From Nitrospirota bacterium (GTDB lineage Bacteria; Nitrospirota; Nitrospiria; Nitrospirales; Nitrospiraceae): 64,000 nt of DNA. Made by a program: the position numbers and the translations under genes. How positions within the stretch are numbered: position 1 is the stretch's first letter; each line of letters begins with the position of its first letter. The DNA lies in assembly GCA_040755395.1 (NCBI GenBank), contig JBFMAX010000005.1, positions 62,001 through 126,000 of the forward strand, given 5' to 3'. Shown here one piece after another: positions 52,568 to 61,664 of this stretch. The notes beneath the pieces are model-generated. The model did not search any database and was not told the origin of the DNA. It saw nothing but the letters and a program-made list of their open reading frames with translations.

Positions 52568-52938
52568 AGCCGCCTCCTTTCTGCCATCGCTCCGCTTCCC
52601 CTCACCCTCCCCTCTCCCGCAAGGGGAGAGGGGGGATGATGAAGACCCTCACCCTGCCCTCCCCATGGGGAGAGGGATATTTGACTAGCGACGAGCGTCG
52701 CATGCGTCCGTGACAAGCGAGGTCATCTTCGCTGACATTTTTTACGCGGAGAATTCTCCTTCGCCCACCGGCACTTACCCGCGCCGGCCGGGGAGTCGGC
52801 AGCCACACACTGTGACATCCGAGGTCACTCTCCGAAGAAAGTTGTGCGGTCTCTCTGGTCTCTCTGGTCCCACGCACGAAACAAACGAGATAGACCACGC
52901 ACGAGAGAGACCAGATCGACCGATTCAGAGGACCAACT
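52568..52938. other. Intergenic region rich in repeats
   Basis: Holds a REP-like pair (52597-52678), two GTGAC-N7-GTCA/T sites 100 bp apart (52708 and 52808), and a GGTCTCTCT/GGTCTCTCT stutter (about 52848) with an inverted partner GAGAGAGACCAGA. No gene supported. Confidence 0.5.
52597..52678. repeat. REP-like CCCTC/GAGGG repeat pair
   Basis: CCCCTCACCCTCCCCTCTCC with GGGGAGAGGG, then CCCTCACCCTGCCCTCCCC with GGGGAGAGGG. Same class as the inserts in the cas3 fragments. Confidence 0.6.
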
Positions 52939-53922
52939 TTATGACCCCTCTAGAATGTTCTTGGCTTCCTTCTTGACCGCCCCGCGCAAGGAGTCCGGCC
53001 GCACAACCGTGACGCCGCTGCCGAAGCTCAACACCCAGCCGACCAGTTCCCGCGTATCCGCCACCTGCAACGCCATGCGGAGCCGGCCTCCTTTGAGCGG
53101 AGTCAGTTTCTGGCTCGGATGCCAGATCCGGTCCTTGGCCCAGGCGGCCGTCGCCTTGTCAAACAGCAGTTCCACATCGATGCGCTTTCCCCGCATGACG
53201 GTCAGGGCGTCCTGCACATAGGCGTCCAAATCGAACCCCAGCGGCATTTGATACGGATGGTCCGTCAGAGTGACGGATCGAATGCGCTCGACGGCGAACA
53301 TCCGTACGTCTTTCCGCAGATGGCAATGGCCGACCAGATACAGCCCGCCCGACGCATACCACAGCCGATACGGATCGACTTCGCGGCGTGTCATGCGGCT
53401 CCGAGACGCCGAGTAGTAGCGCATTTGGACCGTGCGGTGCTTGTCGATGGCCTGGGTCAGACGATCGATAGTCTCGCGGTGCCGCTGGTACCGCTTATGC
53501 GGACCGATGCCGACGGACAAGATGTCCCGCATCTGGCCGAGATAGTGGTGGCTGCTCGGCGGCAACACGGCTGCGGCCTTGCTCATTGCAGAGTCCAACG
53601 CGGACCAGATGTGGGTGCCTTGGAGGGGTTTCAGCAGATGCCGGCTGATCAGCAGCGCCATCAGCTCGGTCGGCGAGAAGGTCAGCGGCAGGTTCCGATA
53701 GCCGTCCATGAGGCGCCAGCGGACGCGGCCGTCCGCGCGCTCGTTGAGCAGCGGGACGCCGGCGGCCTCCAGCGCCTCGAGATCGCGGCGGAGCGTCCGC
53801 GGATGTTTCAGATAGTCCGACAGCAGCGCCTCGCGCAACTCTTCCAGGGTCAAACCGGCGCGCGAGGCTGCCAGCTTGTGCACGATGAGCCACTGGCGGG
53901 TGAATTGCTCGTTGCGCGGCAT
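52939..53922 (-). CDS. HTH-WYL transcriptional regulator
   Basis: 327 aa. The N-terminal HTH (AASRAGLTLEELREALLSDYLKHPRTLRRDLEALEAAGVP) precedes a WYL domain (TVQMRYYSASRSRMTRREVDPYRLWYASGGLYLVGHCHLRKDVRMF) and the WCX extension. WYL regulators sense nucleic acids or nucleotides and often control defence loci. Here it flanks a toxin/defence-type region, which fits. MITE copy 3 lies upstream of its start. Confidence 0.9.
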   Translation of the reverse strand: MPRNEQFTRQWLIVHKLAASRAGLTLEELREALLSDYLKHPRTLRRDLEALEAAGVPLLNERADGRVRWRLMDGYRNLPLTFSPTELMALLISRHLLKPLQGTHIWSALDSAMSKAAAVLPPSSHHYLGQMRDILSVGIGPHKRYQRHRETIDRLTQAIDKHRTVQMRYYSASRSRMTRREVDPYRLWYASGGLYLVGHCHLRKDVRMFAVERIRSVTLTDHPYQMPLGFDLDAYVQDALTVMRGKRIDVELLFDKATAAWAKDRIWHPSQKLTPLKGGRLRMALQVADTRELVGWVLSFGSGVTVVRPDSLRGAVKKEAKNILEGS

Positions 53923-53946
53923 CGCGACGTTCCCGTACGAAGAGAC

Positions 53947-54161
53947 CTAGCCCGCATTAAACATGAACGTTTCTGCTGCAAACGCGGATACGCTGTTCCG
54001 ACAGGCGTGCTCGCCCCTCAGTCGGTCACCATCCTGTTGCAAGTCTGCCTCCCTCCCTCGTGGCTGCGCGTGCCTGTCTCACGACGCGTCTACCGGGTAC
54101 CCGTTGCTCTTTCGGTGCAATGGGTGCAGCGCGACGAACCGTCATAAATAATGCGCGCTAG
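53947..54161. mobile_element. MITE-like element, copy 3 (CTAG flanks)
   Basis: Left end CCCGCATTAAACATGA and right end inverse of CGCGCATTATTTATGA, with CTAG on both sides; more diverged than copies 1 and 2. The interior again contains CCCGTTGCTC...GTGCAATGGG. No coding capacity. It sits between the divergent WYL and ACT-domain genes. Confidence 0.72.
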
Positions 54162-54281
54162 AATACTCAGTTCTCTTTGACCGGACAAGGTGCCGACGGG
54201 ATCGACTCGCCTTGACTCGCTCCTCACCCCCCTGTTAGTTTGGCGCCGCTTTCCCGTTCCATTGCGCCGGAGAGGTTGAGC

Positions 54282-54830
54282 GTGCCCGACTTCGCCATGA
54301 TCACCGCGTTCGGTCAGGATCGGCCGGGCATCGTCGCGGGCCTGGCTGAAGGGCTCTACCGGCTCGGCTGCAACATCGAAGATACCTGCATGACCAGGCT
54401 GCGCGGCGAATTCTCGATGATGGTCATGGTGCGGTTGCCGGAAGGGCTTTCAGCAGATCGCCTCTCCGAGCGCCTGGCTCCCTACATTTTCCACATGGAG
54501 TTGACGGTGCTCTGCCGGGAGCTTCCGGCTCAGGCGGCGGAACGGACGCCGGTTTCCGACGCGCCGCTCTTCATGTTGTCGGTCTACGGCGCCGATCACC
54601 CCGGCATCGTCGCGCAGGTCGCGCGGGCCGTGGCCGATCACGGCGGCAACATCACGGACATGAACACCCGGGTGATCGGCTCGGAGGACCGGCCGGTGTA
54701 TGTCATGATCTTGGAAATCCAGCTTCCTGAAAGTTCCCCGCCGGCCGAACTCGAACAGGCCCTCGAACGGCTGAAGCCGGCGCTGGGCGTGGATTTGACG
54801 TTTCGCCCTATCGAACAGGTTCGGTTGTAG
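54282..54830 (+). CDS. Two-ACT-domain regulatory protein (GcvR-like)
   Basis: 182 aa from GTG 54282, picked because GGAGAGG lies just upstream. Two ACT domains: MITAFGQDRPGIVAGLAEGLYRLGCNIEDTCM (residues 5-85) and LSVYGADHPGIVAQVARAVADHGGNITDMNTRV (90-175). This is the arrangement of the glycine-cleavage regulator GcvR. ACT domains bind amino acids. The def gene starts 7 bp later. Confidence 0.83.
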   Translation: MPDFAMITAFGQDRPGIVAGLAEGLYRLGCNIEDTCMTRLRGEFSMMVMVRLPEGLSADRLSERLAPYIFHMELTVLCRELPAQAAERTPVSDAPLFMLSVYGADHPGIVAQVARAVADHGGNITDMNTRVIGSEDRPVYVMILEIQLPESSPPAELEQALERLKPALGVDLTFRPIEQVRL

Positions 54831-54836
54831 CCGCTC

Positions 54837-55337
54837 GTGGCTGTCCGTCCAATCCTGCTCTACCCCGATCCGATCCTCAAAGGCGTGGCGAAGCCGGTCT
54901 CGTTGGACGATCCGGCATTGCCGGGCCTCATCCGGGACATGCTCGACACTCTGGAGGCGTCGCCCGGCGTCGCGCTCGCCGCCCCGCAGATCGGGTCTTT
55001 GCTCCAAGTCATCGTGGTCGATGTGACGCGCAAGAAAGGCGAGACCGGCCACGGGCTGGTAGTGCTGCTGAACCCGCGGATCGTGGATCAGGATGACCGA
55101 CGCATCATCCGGGAGGGCTGTTTGAGCGTCCCCGACTATACCGGCAATGTCCTGCGGTACGGACGGACGGTCGTGGAAGGCGTGACCCCGGAGGGCCGTA
55201 CGAGAACGCTCATTACGTCAGGCCTGGAAGCCCTCGCCTTTCAACACGAGGTGGATCACTTGAACGGCACGCTGTTTCTGGACCGCATCCAGTCGTTGAG
55301 CACGGACTTGTTCAGGAGAAGAAACCGCTCCTCTTGA
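54837..55337 (+). CDS. def: Peptide deformylase
   Basis: 166 aa, GTG start. All three catalytic motifs: GVALAAPQIG, EGCLSVP, QHEVDHLNG. Fe/Zn enzyme that removes the formyl group from new proteins. Operon with the ACT protein. Confidence 0.96.
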   Translation: MAVRPILLYPDPILKGVAKPVSLDDPALPGLIRDMLDTLEASPGVALAAPQIGSLLQVIVVDVTRKKGETGHGLVVLLNPRIVDQDDRRIIREGCLSVPDYTGNVLRYGRTVVEGVTPEGRTRTLITSGLEALAFQHEVDHLNGTLFLDRIQSLSTDLFRRRNRSS

Positions 55338-55375
55338 GGACCAAGGTGACGGGGCAGATCCTTTGCGAAGAGCAG

Positions 55376-55762
55376 TTAGGGAAGGGAAGAAGATGAGGAG
55401 GGACCATCGGCGGCAGTCACCTCATCCTGCTCCCAGACAAAACTCGGCTCGAACATGGGCCGGTACTGCGGCGGAACGGGAAACGGAAACGTCAGCACTT
55501 CATACGCGCCGGCGACCGTGCGGACGACGAACATGCCCAGTCCGTCAATCGGGCCCCGGAGGGCGCCGGTCACCCAACCCTCTGCTTGGCTTATCAGATA
55601 GATTTGCTTGGGCAACTCGATCCAGCCGGTGCTGAAGTTGATCGCACCGCGCGCGAGCTTCATCCCGGCTTGCCGCCAAATCGGAGGCTCTTCGGCACGG
55701 GCGACGGAGGCGCCTCCCACCAGCAGAAACACAAACAACCCGAGTAACCGGCATTTGATCAT
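55376..55762 (-). CDS. TIGR04073-type exported protein
   Basis: 128 aa: signal peptide (LGLFVFLLVGGASVARAEE) then KLARGAINFSTGWIELPKQIY and GALRGPIDGLGMFVVRTVAGAYEVLTFPFPVP, the pattern of the exosortase-associated TIGR04073 family. Function unknown. Convergent with def. Confidence 0.75.
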   Translation of the reverse strand: MIKCRLLGLFVFLLVGGASVARAEEPPIWRQAGMKLARGAINFSTGWIELPKQIYLISQAEGWVTGALRGPIDGLGMFVVRTVAGAYEVLTFPFPVPPQYRPMFEPSFVWEQDEVTAADGPSSSSSLP

Positions 55763-55776
55763 GGCCGCCTCATGAG

Positions 55777-55878
55777 CTTTCAGCGATCAGCTATCAGCAC
55801 TCAGTTTCACCCCCACCCTTGCCCTCCCCCATGAAAGGGGGAGGAAAGCTGATTCCTGACGGCTGAAAGCTGACAGCC
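55777..55878. repeat. Inverted heptad stutter pair around a REP hairpin
   Basis: Left CAGCGAT/CAGCTAT/CAGCACT/CAG; right CTGATTC/CTGACGG/CTGAAAG/CTGACAG. The two arms are complementary in style, and a CCCCC-ATGAAA-GGGGG REP-like hairpin (55810-55846) sits between them. A clear example of the stutter module. Confidence 0.65.
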
Positions 55879-55926
55879 ACAATAGCGAAGTTGCATCGGC
55901 AAGTCCATTTCGCTAAGGTACGCCCG

Positions 55927-57531
55927 ATGGACAAAGCCCTCGCGCGTCAGATTCTCCTGGCCTGCGCGAGCGGGTTTCTTTCTCCCCTGTGCTTTCCCGA
56001 TTTCGATCTCGGCGCCCTCGCCTGGATCGCCCTGATCCCGCTCCATCTTGCCGTTGAGTCGACGACCCCGCGCCAGGCATTCCAAATCGGCTGGCTCGCC
56101 GGCCTGATCGGATTCACCGGCACCATGTCCTGGGTGGTCACGGCCATGCATCTCTACGGCAAGATGCCTCTGGCGGCCAGCTATGCCGTGATGGTCCTGC
56201 TGACCGCTTACCTCGGATCATACGTCGCGCTGTACGCAGTGGGGTATGCGAAGCTCAGACGGGCGGCTCCGTCTCTCCTCTTTCTCACGGCTCCCAGCCT
56301 CTGGGTGTCGCTCGAGCTGCTGCGCACCTATTTCCTGTCCGGCTTGCCCTGGGCCCTGCTCGGGTATTCGCAGTACCAATGGCTGCCGATCATCCAGATC
56401 GCGGACCATACCGGCGTCTACGGCGTGTCGTTCCTGATCGTGCTCGTGAACCTTGCGTTGACCGAGCTGATGATCTGGCTCCTCGCCCGCGTCCACCGCC
56501 AGGGTTGGGTGCGGTTTGCCTGGCAGGCGCCGGCCGCCGCCGTCCTCGCCGTGACGATCGCATGGGCATATGGACAGAATGTGTTGGACGCGCACGCGGC
56601 CTCCCGCGACACCCGAAGACTGTCCATCGGACTGGTGCAAGCCAATATCGACCAGGCCCACAAGTGGGACGTAGCGTACCGTCAGGAGACGCTGGAGCGC
56701 TACCGTCGTCTGACGGCGCAGGTGGCCGATCGGTCCGATTTGATCATCTGGCCGGAAGCGGCGACCCCTTTTTTCTTTGAGCTGGAACCGCAGTACCGGC
56801 TCGAAGTGACCGCCATGGCGCGAGAGGCGCGCGCACCCATTCTGTTCGGCAGCCCGGCGCTTCGATACAGCCTGGAACGCCGTCCGTACCTGCTGAACAG
56901 CGCGTATCTGCTCTCGCCCGACGGCCAGATCATGGGCCGCTACGACAAGCAGCATCTGGTTCCCTTCGGCGAGTACATTCCGCTGCATTCTTCGCTGCTG
57001 TTCTTTCTCGACAAACTCGTGGAGGGCATCGGCGACTTCGAGGCCGGAACGACGCCCACCATTCTGACCATACGCCCGCAAGTCGCCCCTCATCCACAAG
57101 GGGGAGAGGGAAGACCGGAAGTCAAGTTCGGCGTCGTGATCTGCTACGAAGTGATTTTCCCCGACCTGGTTCGCGAATTCGCCGCCAACGGCGCCGAGTT
57201 CATGGCGACCATCACCAACGACGCCTGGTTCGGCCGCTCGGCCGCTCCCTATCAGCATTTCGGGATGGTGGTGTTCCGTTCGGTGGAGAACCGCGTGGCC
57301 TTCGCCCGAGCGGCCAATACGGGGATCTCCGGTTTCATCGATCCCTCCGGGCGCATCCTCCAGGCCACGCCGATCTTCACGGAGGACGCGGTGACGGGCG
57401 CAATTCCCGTTCAACGCCGCCCGACGTTTTACACGCGATACGGTGATGTGTTCGCGTACGGGTGTGTTATAATCACCGGACTTTTAGCCGTCGCCGCAGA
57501 GCGGCGACGGCGGCGCGCGGCGAGAGGCTAG
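55927..57531 (+). CDS. lnt: Apolipoprotein N-acyltransferase
   Basis: 534 aa from MDKALARQILLACASG. Six to eight membrane helices then a nitrilase-like domain with the catalytic Glu (IIWPEAATPFFF), Lys (YDKQHLVPFGEY) and Cys (VVICYEVIFPDLVR). Adds the third acyl chain to lipoproteins. An in-frame REP-like insert, APHPQGGEGRPE, precedes the Cys strand. The tail (AAERRRRRAARG) is encoded by a stutter block. Heads the lnt-prfB-lysS-lolCD run. Confidence 0.94.
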   Translation: MDKALARQILLACASGFLSPLCFPDFDLGALAWIALIPLHLAVESTTPRQAFQIGWLAGLIGFTGTMSWVVTAMHLYGKMPLAASYAVMVLLTAYLGSYVALYAVGYAKLRRAAPSLLFLTAPSLWVSLELLRTYFLSGLPWALLGYSQYQWLPIIQIADHTGVYGVSFLIVLVNLALTELMIWLLARVHRQGWVRFAWQAPAAAVLAVTIAWAYGQNVLDAHAASRDTRRLSIGLVQANIDQAHKWDVAYRQETLERYRRLTAQVADRSDLIIWPEAATPFFFELEPQYRLEVTAMAREARAPILFGSPALRYSLERRPYLLNSAYLLSPDGQIMGRYDKQHLVPFGEYIPLHSSLLFFLDKLVEGIGDFEAGTTPTILTIRPQVAPHPQGGEGRPEVKFGVVICYEVIFPDLVREFAANGAEFMATITNDAWFGRSAAPYQHFGMVVFRSVENRVAFARAANTGISGFIDPSGRILQATPIFTEDAVTGAIPVQRRPTFYTRYGDVFAYGCVIITGLLAVAAERRRRRAARG

Positions 57532-57583
57532 CGGCGAGCGATCCCCTAGTCCCTTGCCCCTTGGCTCTCGCCCCTTGCCATTG
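57500..57583. repeat. Stutter pair between lnt and prfB
   Basis: Left GCGGCGACGGCGGCGCGCGG style, right TCCCTTG/CCCCTTG/GCTCTCG/CCCCTTG in exact 7-nt steps, ending just before the prfB ribosome site. Confidence 0.55.
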
Positions 57584-57591
57584 GAGAACAT

Positions 57592-58699
57592 ATGCTTGAC
57601 GAAGTCCGTGCGCGAGTCCGAACCATCGGGGAACAGGTGAGCGAACTGCGGGGGCATCTTTGACCTCCCTCGATTGACCTCCGAGTTGAAAGCCCTGGAC
57701 GAGCAATCGGCGCATCCGGACTTCTGGAAAGATCCGCAGGCCGCCGCGCGACTCAGCCGGAAAAAAGCCACCATCGAGCGGGAGATCAACCGCTGGCGCG
57801 AGATCGAACGCCGGCATAGCGACCTCTGCGCCATGGTGGAACTGGCCGAGGAAACGGGCGACGCCGAGCTGGAACGGGAGCTCTCCGCCGAATTGAATCA
57901 ATTTGAAGCGGCGGTCAACGCATTGCGCATCGAGCTGCTGTTGGCCGGGGAACGGGACGCCAGCAACGCCATCCTGGCGATCCATCCCGGCGCCGGCGGC
58001 ACCGAATCGCAGGATTGGGCCCAGATGCTCTTGCGGATGTATGTCCGCTGGGCGGAGCGCAAAGGGTTCAAGGTCGAAACGCTGGACCTGCAGGCGGGCG
58101 ACGAAGCGGGCATCAAAAGCGCGACCCTCTCGATCACCGGTCCGTACGCCTACGGTTACCTTAAGGCCGAAGCCGGCGTGCATCGCCTGGTGCGGATTTC
58201 GCCGTTCGACGCCAACAAGCGGCGGCATACGTCGTTCGCCTCCGTGTTCGTGTATCCGGAGATCGAAGAGGACGTGGAGGTCGTGATCGACGAGAAGGAC
58301 CTGCGGATCGACACCTTTCGCTCCGGCGGCGCCGGTGGGCAGAACGTCAACAAAGTGGAAACGGCCATCCGCATCACGCACATCCCCACCGGCATCGTCG
58401 TGCAATGCCAGAACGAACGATCGCAACTGCAGAACCGGATGGGCGCCATGAAGATTCTGAAAGCGCGCCTCTATGAGCTCGAGCAACAGAAAAAGCAGGC
58501 GGAGTTCCAGGCGATCGTCGGCGAGAAAAAGGAAATCGCCTGGGGAAGCCAGATCCGTTCCTATGTGTTCCAACCCTATCAGATGGTGAAAGACCACCGG
58601 ACGAACGTCGAGGTCGGCAACGTCACGGCCGTCATGGACGGCGATCTGGACGAATTCATCGAAGCGTATCTGAAGAAACAGATGACAAGCGCAAAGTAA
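57592..58699 (+). CDS. prfB: Peptide chain release factor 2 with programmed +1 frameshift
   Basis: Frame 0 runs from ATG 57592 for 23 codons ([23 protein letters not shown]) to an in-frame UGA (57661-57663). The site GGGGGCATCTTTGAC carries the internal ribosome-site-like purines and CTT-TGA-C slippery context; shifting +1 continues as [15 protein letters not shown]. The main part has the GGQ motif ([14 protein letters not shown]) that enters the peptidyl centre. RF2 recognises UGA/UAA and autoregulates by this frameshift. Confidence 0.95.
57655..57664 (+). promoter_or_regulatory. prfB autoregulatory frameshift site
   Basis: CAT-CTT-TGA-C with GCGGGGG 3-9 nt upstream. When RF2 is scarce the ribosome pauses at UGA and slips +1. 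Confidence 0.85.
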
Positions 58700-58779
58700 C
58701 GTGACGCGTGACACGTCACGCGCAAGACACAACCTTCTTCATCTCCGATCCGTCACGCGTCACGCATCACCTCTCACGG
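58696..58779. repeat. Stutter pair between prfB and lysS
   Basis: Left AACGTGA/CGCGTGA/CACGTCA; right CGTCACG/CGTCACG/CATCACC/TCTCACG, 7-nt steps. The right arm ends 8 bp before the lysS ATG. Confidence 0.6.
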
Positions 58780-58787
58780 TTGTATTG

Positions 58788-60269
58788 ATGGACGAACTCA
58801 ACGAACAGCGACTCCAGCGGATCAAGAAACTCGACACGCTCCGCCGGCTCGGGGTGCAACCCTACGGCTCGCGGTTCGAGGTGAAGGACCGCGCCGGCGA
58901 CCTGATTCGTCGCCACGGACGGAAATCCAAGGAGGCGCTGGAGCAGGAGCGCATCGACTGTACGCTGGCCGGCCGCATCGTGGCCCTGCGCCGCTTCGGG
59001 AAGGCCGCCTTCGCCGTGCTCCAGGACGGCGCGGACCGCTTGCAGGTCTATCTCAAGAAGGATCTCCTCGGCGAACACACCTACCGGATCTGCGAGGAGT
59101 TGGATCTCGGCGACTGGATCGGTGTCACCGGCAGGTTGTTTCGCACCAAGACCGACGAATTCACCGTCGAAGTCCGTTCGTTGGCCTTTCTCAGCAAGGC
59201 GCTGCGGCCCCTGCCGGAAAAGTGGCACGGGCTCACCGACGTGGAGACCCGCTACCGCCAGCGGTACGTGGACTTGATCGCCAACCCGTCCGTCCATGAG
59301 ATCTTCGCCGCCCGCAGCCGCATCATCGCCGGCGTCCGCTCGTTCCTCATCGAACGGGGATTCCTGGAAGTCGAGACGCCGATGATGCACCCGATCCCCG
59401 GCGGCGCAATGGCCAAGCCGTTCGTCACCCATCACAACGCGCTGGGGGTGGACCTCTATCTGCGGATCGCGCCGGAGCTTTATCTGAAGCGACTCATCGT
59501 CGGCGGCTTCCCGCGGGTGTTTGAGATCAATCGCAACTTCAGGAACGAGGGCATCTCGACGATTCATAATCCGGAATTCACGATGTTGGAATTCTATGTC
59601 GCCTACGCCGACTACACCGACTTGATGGCGCTGACCGAGGAATTGGTGGTCCGCCTCGCGCGGGAGGTGCTGGGCAAGACCGCGATCGAGTACCAGGGCC
59701 GGCAGATCGACTTGTCGCCCCCGTGGAGGCGTTGGTCGTACCACCAGGCGATCCTGGAGGTGAACAAGCTGGACCAGTCCGTCCTGCGCGATCGGGCGGC
59801 CGCGCTGGCCGCCGCGAAGCGGCTGGGCGTCGAGGTCGATCCGAACGCGCCGTTGGTGACGGTCCTGAACGAGATGTTCGAGGAGACGGTCGAACCCCAT
59901 CTCCAGCAACCGACCCTCATCACCGATTACCCGATCGACATTTCGCCGCTCGCCCGCCGCAAGGATTCCGATCCGACCTTGACCGATCGGTTCGAGCTGT
60001 ACATCGCCGGCCGGGAAATCGCGAACGCCTTCTCCGAGTTGAACGATCCGCTCGAGCAGCGCCAACGGTTCGAGGCGCAACTCGCCCAGCGGGAGGCCGG
60101 CGACGAAGAGGCGCACCTGTTGGACGAGGATTTTCTGCGCGCGCTCGAATACGGCATGCCCCCCACCGCGGGAGAGGGAATCGGGATCGACCGGCTCGTC
60201 ATGCTGTTCACCGACCAGGCGTCGATCCGCGACGTGGTGCTGTTCCCCCAACTCAGGCCGGAGAAGTGA
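58788..60269 (+). CDS. lysS: Lysyl-tRNA synthetase, class II
   Basis: 493 aa from MDELNEQRLQRIKKLDTLRRLG; the open frame starting at 58701 runs through repeat DNA. OB-fold anticodon domain (TLAGRIVALRRFGKAAFAVLQDG) then class II core: motif 1 FLEVETPMMHPIPGGAMAKPF, motif 2 FEINRNFRNEGISTIHNPEF, motif 3 GEGIGIDRLVMLF. Standard size. Confidence 0.96.
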   Translation: MDELNEQRLQRIKKLDTLRRLGVQPYGSRFEVKDRAGDLIRRHGRKSKEALEQERIDCTLAGRIVALRRFGKAAFAVLQDGADRLQVYLKKDLLGEHTYRICEELDLGDWIGVTGRLFRTKTDEFTVEVRSLAFLSKALRPLPEKWHGLTDVETRYRQRYVDLIANPSVHEIFAARSRIIAGVRSFLIERGFLEVETPMMHPIPGGAMAKPFVTHHNALGVDLYLRIAPELYLKRLIVGGFPRVFEINRNFRNEGISTIHNPEFTMLEFYVAYADYTDLMALTEELVVRLAREVLGKTAIEYQGRQIDLSPPWRRWSYHQAILEVNKLDQSVLRDRAAALAAAKRLGVEVDPNAPLVTVLNEMFEETVEPHLQQPTLITDYPIDISPLARRKDSDPTLTDRFELYIAGREIANAFSELNDPLEQRQRFEAQLAQREAGDEEAHLLDEDFLRALEYGMPPTAGEGIGIDRLVMLFTDQASIRDVVLFPQLRPEK

Positions 60270-60271
60270 CG

Positions 60272-61549
60272 ATGGCGCTCCCCTACGAGATCTTCATCGG
60301 CCTGCGGTACCTTCGGGCCAAGCGCCGCCACCGAACCATCTCGCTGAACACCGTTGTCTCGGTCGCCGGCATCACGCTCGGGGTGGCGGCGCTCATCGGC
60401 ACGCTCGGCATCATGACCGGGTTCAAGGAGGACCTGCAGGCCAAGATCCTGGGCACGACCGCCCACATCATCGTCCAGGACCGGACCAAAGATGGGATCG
60501 CCGACTACGATGCGCAGGTGAAACGCATCGAAGAAGTCCCGCAGGTCGTCGCCGCGACGCCGTTCGTGCTGCGGCAGGTGCTGCTGACCTCGCAGACCGG
60601 CGTGCAAGGCATCATCTTGCGGGGAATCGACCCCGAGCGGGAGGCCCGTGTGACCGATCTGGCCAAGAACCTCCGAGGCGGCAACCTGCTCGATCTGAAC
60701 ACCCCGGTCAAGGTGACGCAGCCGATGGAAGGCAGCCGGACCGGCGACACCGAGGTGGCGGCCAGGCCCGGCATCATTCTGGGCAAGGAGCTGTCGCTCC
60801 GCTTGGGCGCGTTCATCGGCGACACGGTCAACGTGGTCTCGCCGGTCGGCTCGATCAGCGCGGTCGGCATGATTCCGAAGATCCGCACCTTCGCCGTCGT
60901 CGGGATCTTCGAATCGGGCATGTACGAATACGACTCATCCCTCGCCTACATCGCGCTGGACGAGGCCCAGAAATTCTTCAACATGGGGCCGACGGTCAGC
61001 GGGATCGAAGTCAAGGTCACCGAGATCTTTCGGGCCGGCGAGATCGCCCGCAATATCGAGCACGCGCTCGGCTTCCCCTACTGGGCCCGCGACTGGATGC
61101 AACTCAACCGCAATCTGTTCTCCGCGCTGAAGCTCGAGAAGACCATGATGTTCCTGCTGCTGGTCCTCATCACCATCGTGGCCTCTTTCAACATCGTCAG
61201 CACCCTCACGATGATCGTGACCGAGAAGCAGCGGGAAATCGCGATCCTGAAAGCGATGGGGGCGACCCGCAAGGCGATCATGCGCATCTTCATGCTGAAC
61301 GGCCTGATCATCGGATTGACCGGCACCGTCATCGGCGTTCCGCTGGGTTATGCGTTTCTCTGGCTCATCCAGACGTACTGGACCTTCGACCCGACGGTCT
61401 ATTACATCTCCCGCATCCCGGTTCACGTGCAGGCGGTGGATGTGATCCTCGTGGCGGGCTCGGCCATTCTGATCAGTTTCGCCGCCACGCTGTACCCGTC
61501 GTGGCAAGCCGGCAAACTCGATCCGGCGGCGGCGCTGCGGTATGAATAG
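60272..61549 (+). CDS. lolC: Lipoprotein-releasing ABC transporter permease (LolC/E type)
   Basis: 425 aa from MALPYEIFIGLRYLRAKRRH, starting 2 bp after lysS. Four membrane helices (one at the N terminus, three at the C terminus) with a large periplasmic domain, and the FtsX-like signature MIVTEKQREIAILKAMGATRKAIMRIF. With LolD it extracts mature lipoproteins from the inner membrane. Only one permease, as in LolF-type homodimer systems. Confidence 0.92.
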   Translation: MALPYEIFIGLRYLRAKRRHRTISLNTVVSVAGITLGVAALIGTLGIMTGFKEDLQAKILGTTAHIIVQDRTKDGIADYDAQVKRIEEVPQVVAATPFVLRQVLLTSQTGVQGIILRGIDPEREARVTDLAKNLRGGNLLDLNTPVKVTQPMEGSRTGDTEVAARPGIILGKELSLRLGAFIGDTVNVVSPVGSISAVGMIPKIRTFAVVGIFESGMYEYDSSLAYIALDEAQKFFNMGPTVSGIEVKVTEIFRAGEIARNIEHALGFPYWARDWMQLNRNLFSALKLEKTMMFLLLVLITIVASFNIVSTLTMIVTEKQREIAILKAMGATRKAIMRIFMLNGLIIGLTGTVIGVPLGYAFLWLIQTYWTFDPTVYYISRIPVHVQAVDVILVAGSAILISFAATLYPSWQAGKLDPAAALRYE

Positions 61550-61550
61550 C

Positions 61551-61664
61551 CAGTGATTCAGTAACTAAGTGATTGAGTGATTGTGAAGCAGTGCTCCCAA
61601 GAGGACGCCGGACTGCGCCGTCGATCTGATCAATCACTTAATCACTGAATCACTCAATTACTCA
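61551..61664. repeat. Inverted octad stutter pair between lolC and lolD
   Basis: Left GTGATTCA/GTAACTAA/GTGATTGA/GTGATTG; right CAATCACT/TAATCACT/GAATCACT/CAATTACT, in 8-nt steps; the right arm runs into the lolD ATG. The two arms can pair. Confidence 0.65.

Noticed and set aside
59723-60271. In-frame upstream extension of lolC through the lysS gene
   Set aside because: The extension is arginine/proline-rich out-of-frame lysS sequence. The true start ATG 60272 lies right after the lysS stop.
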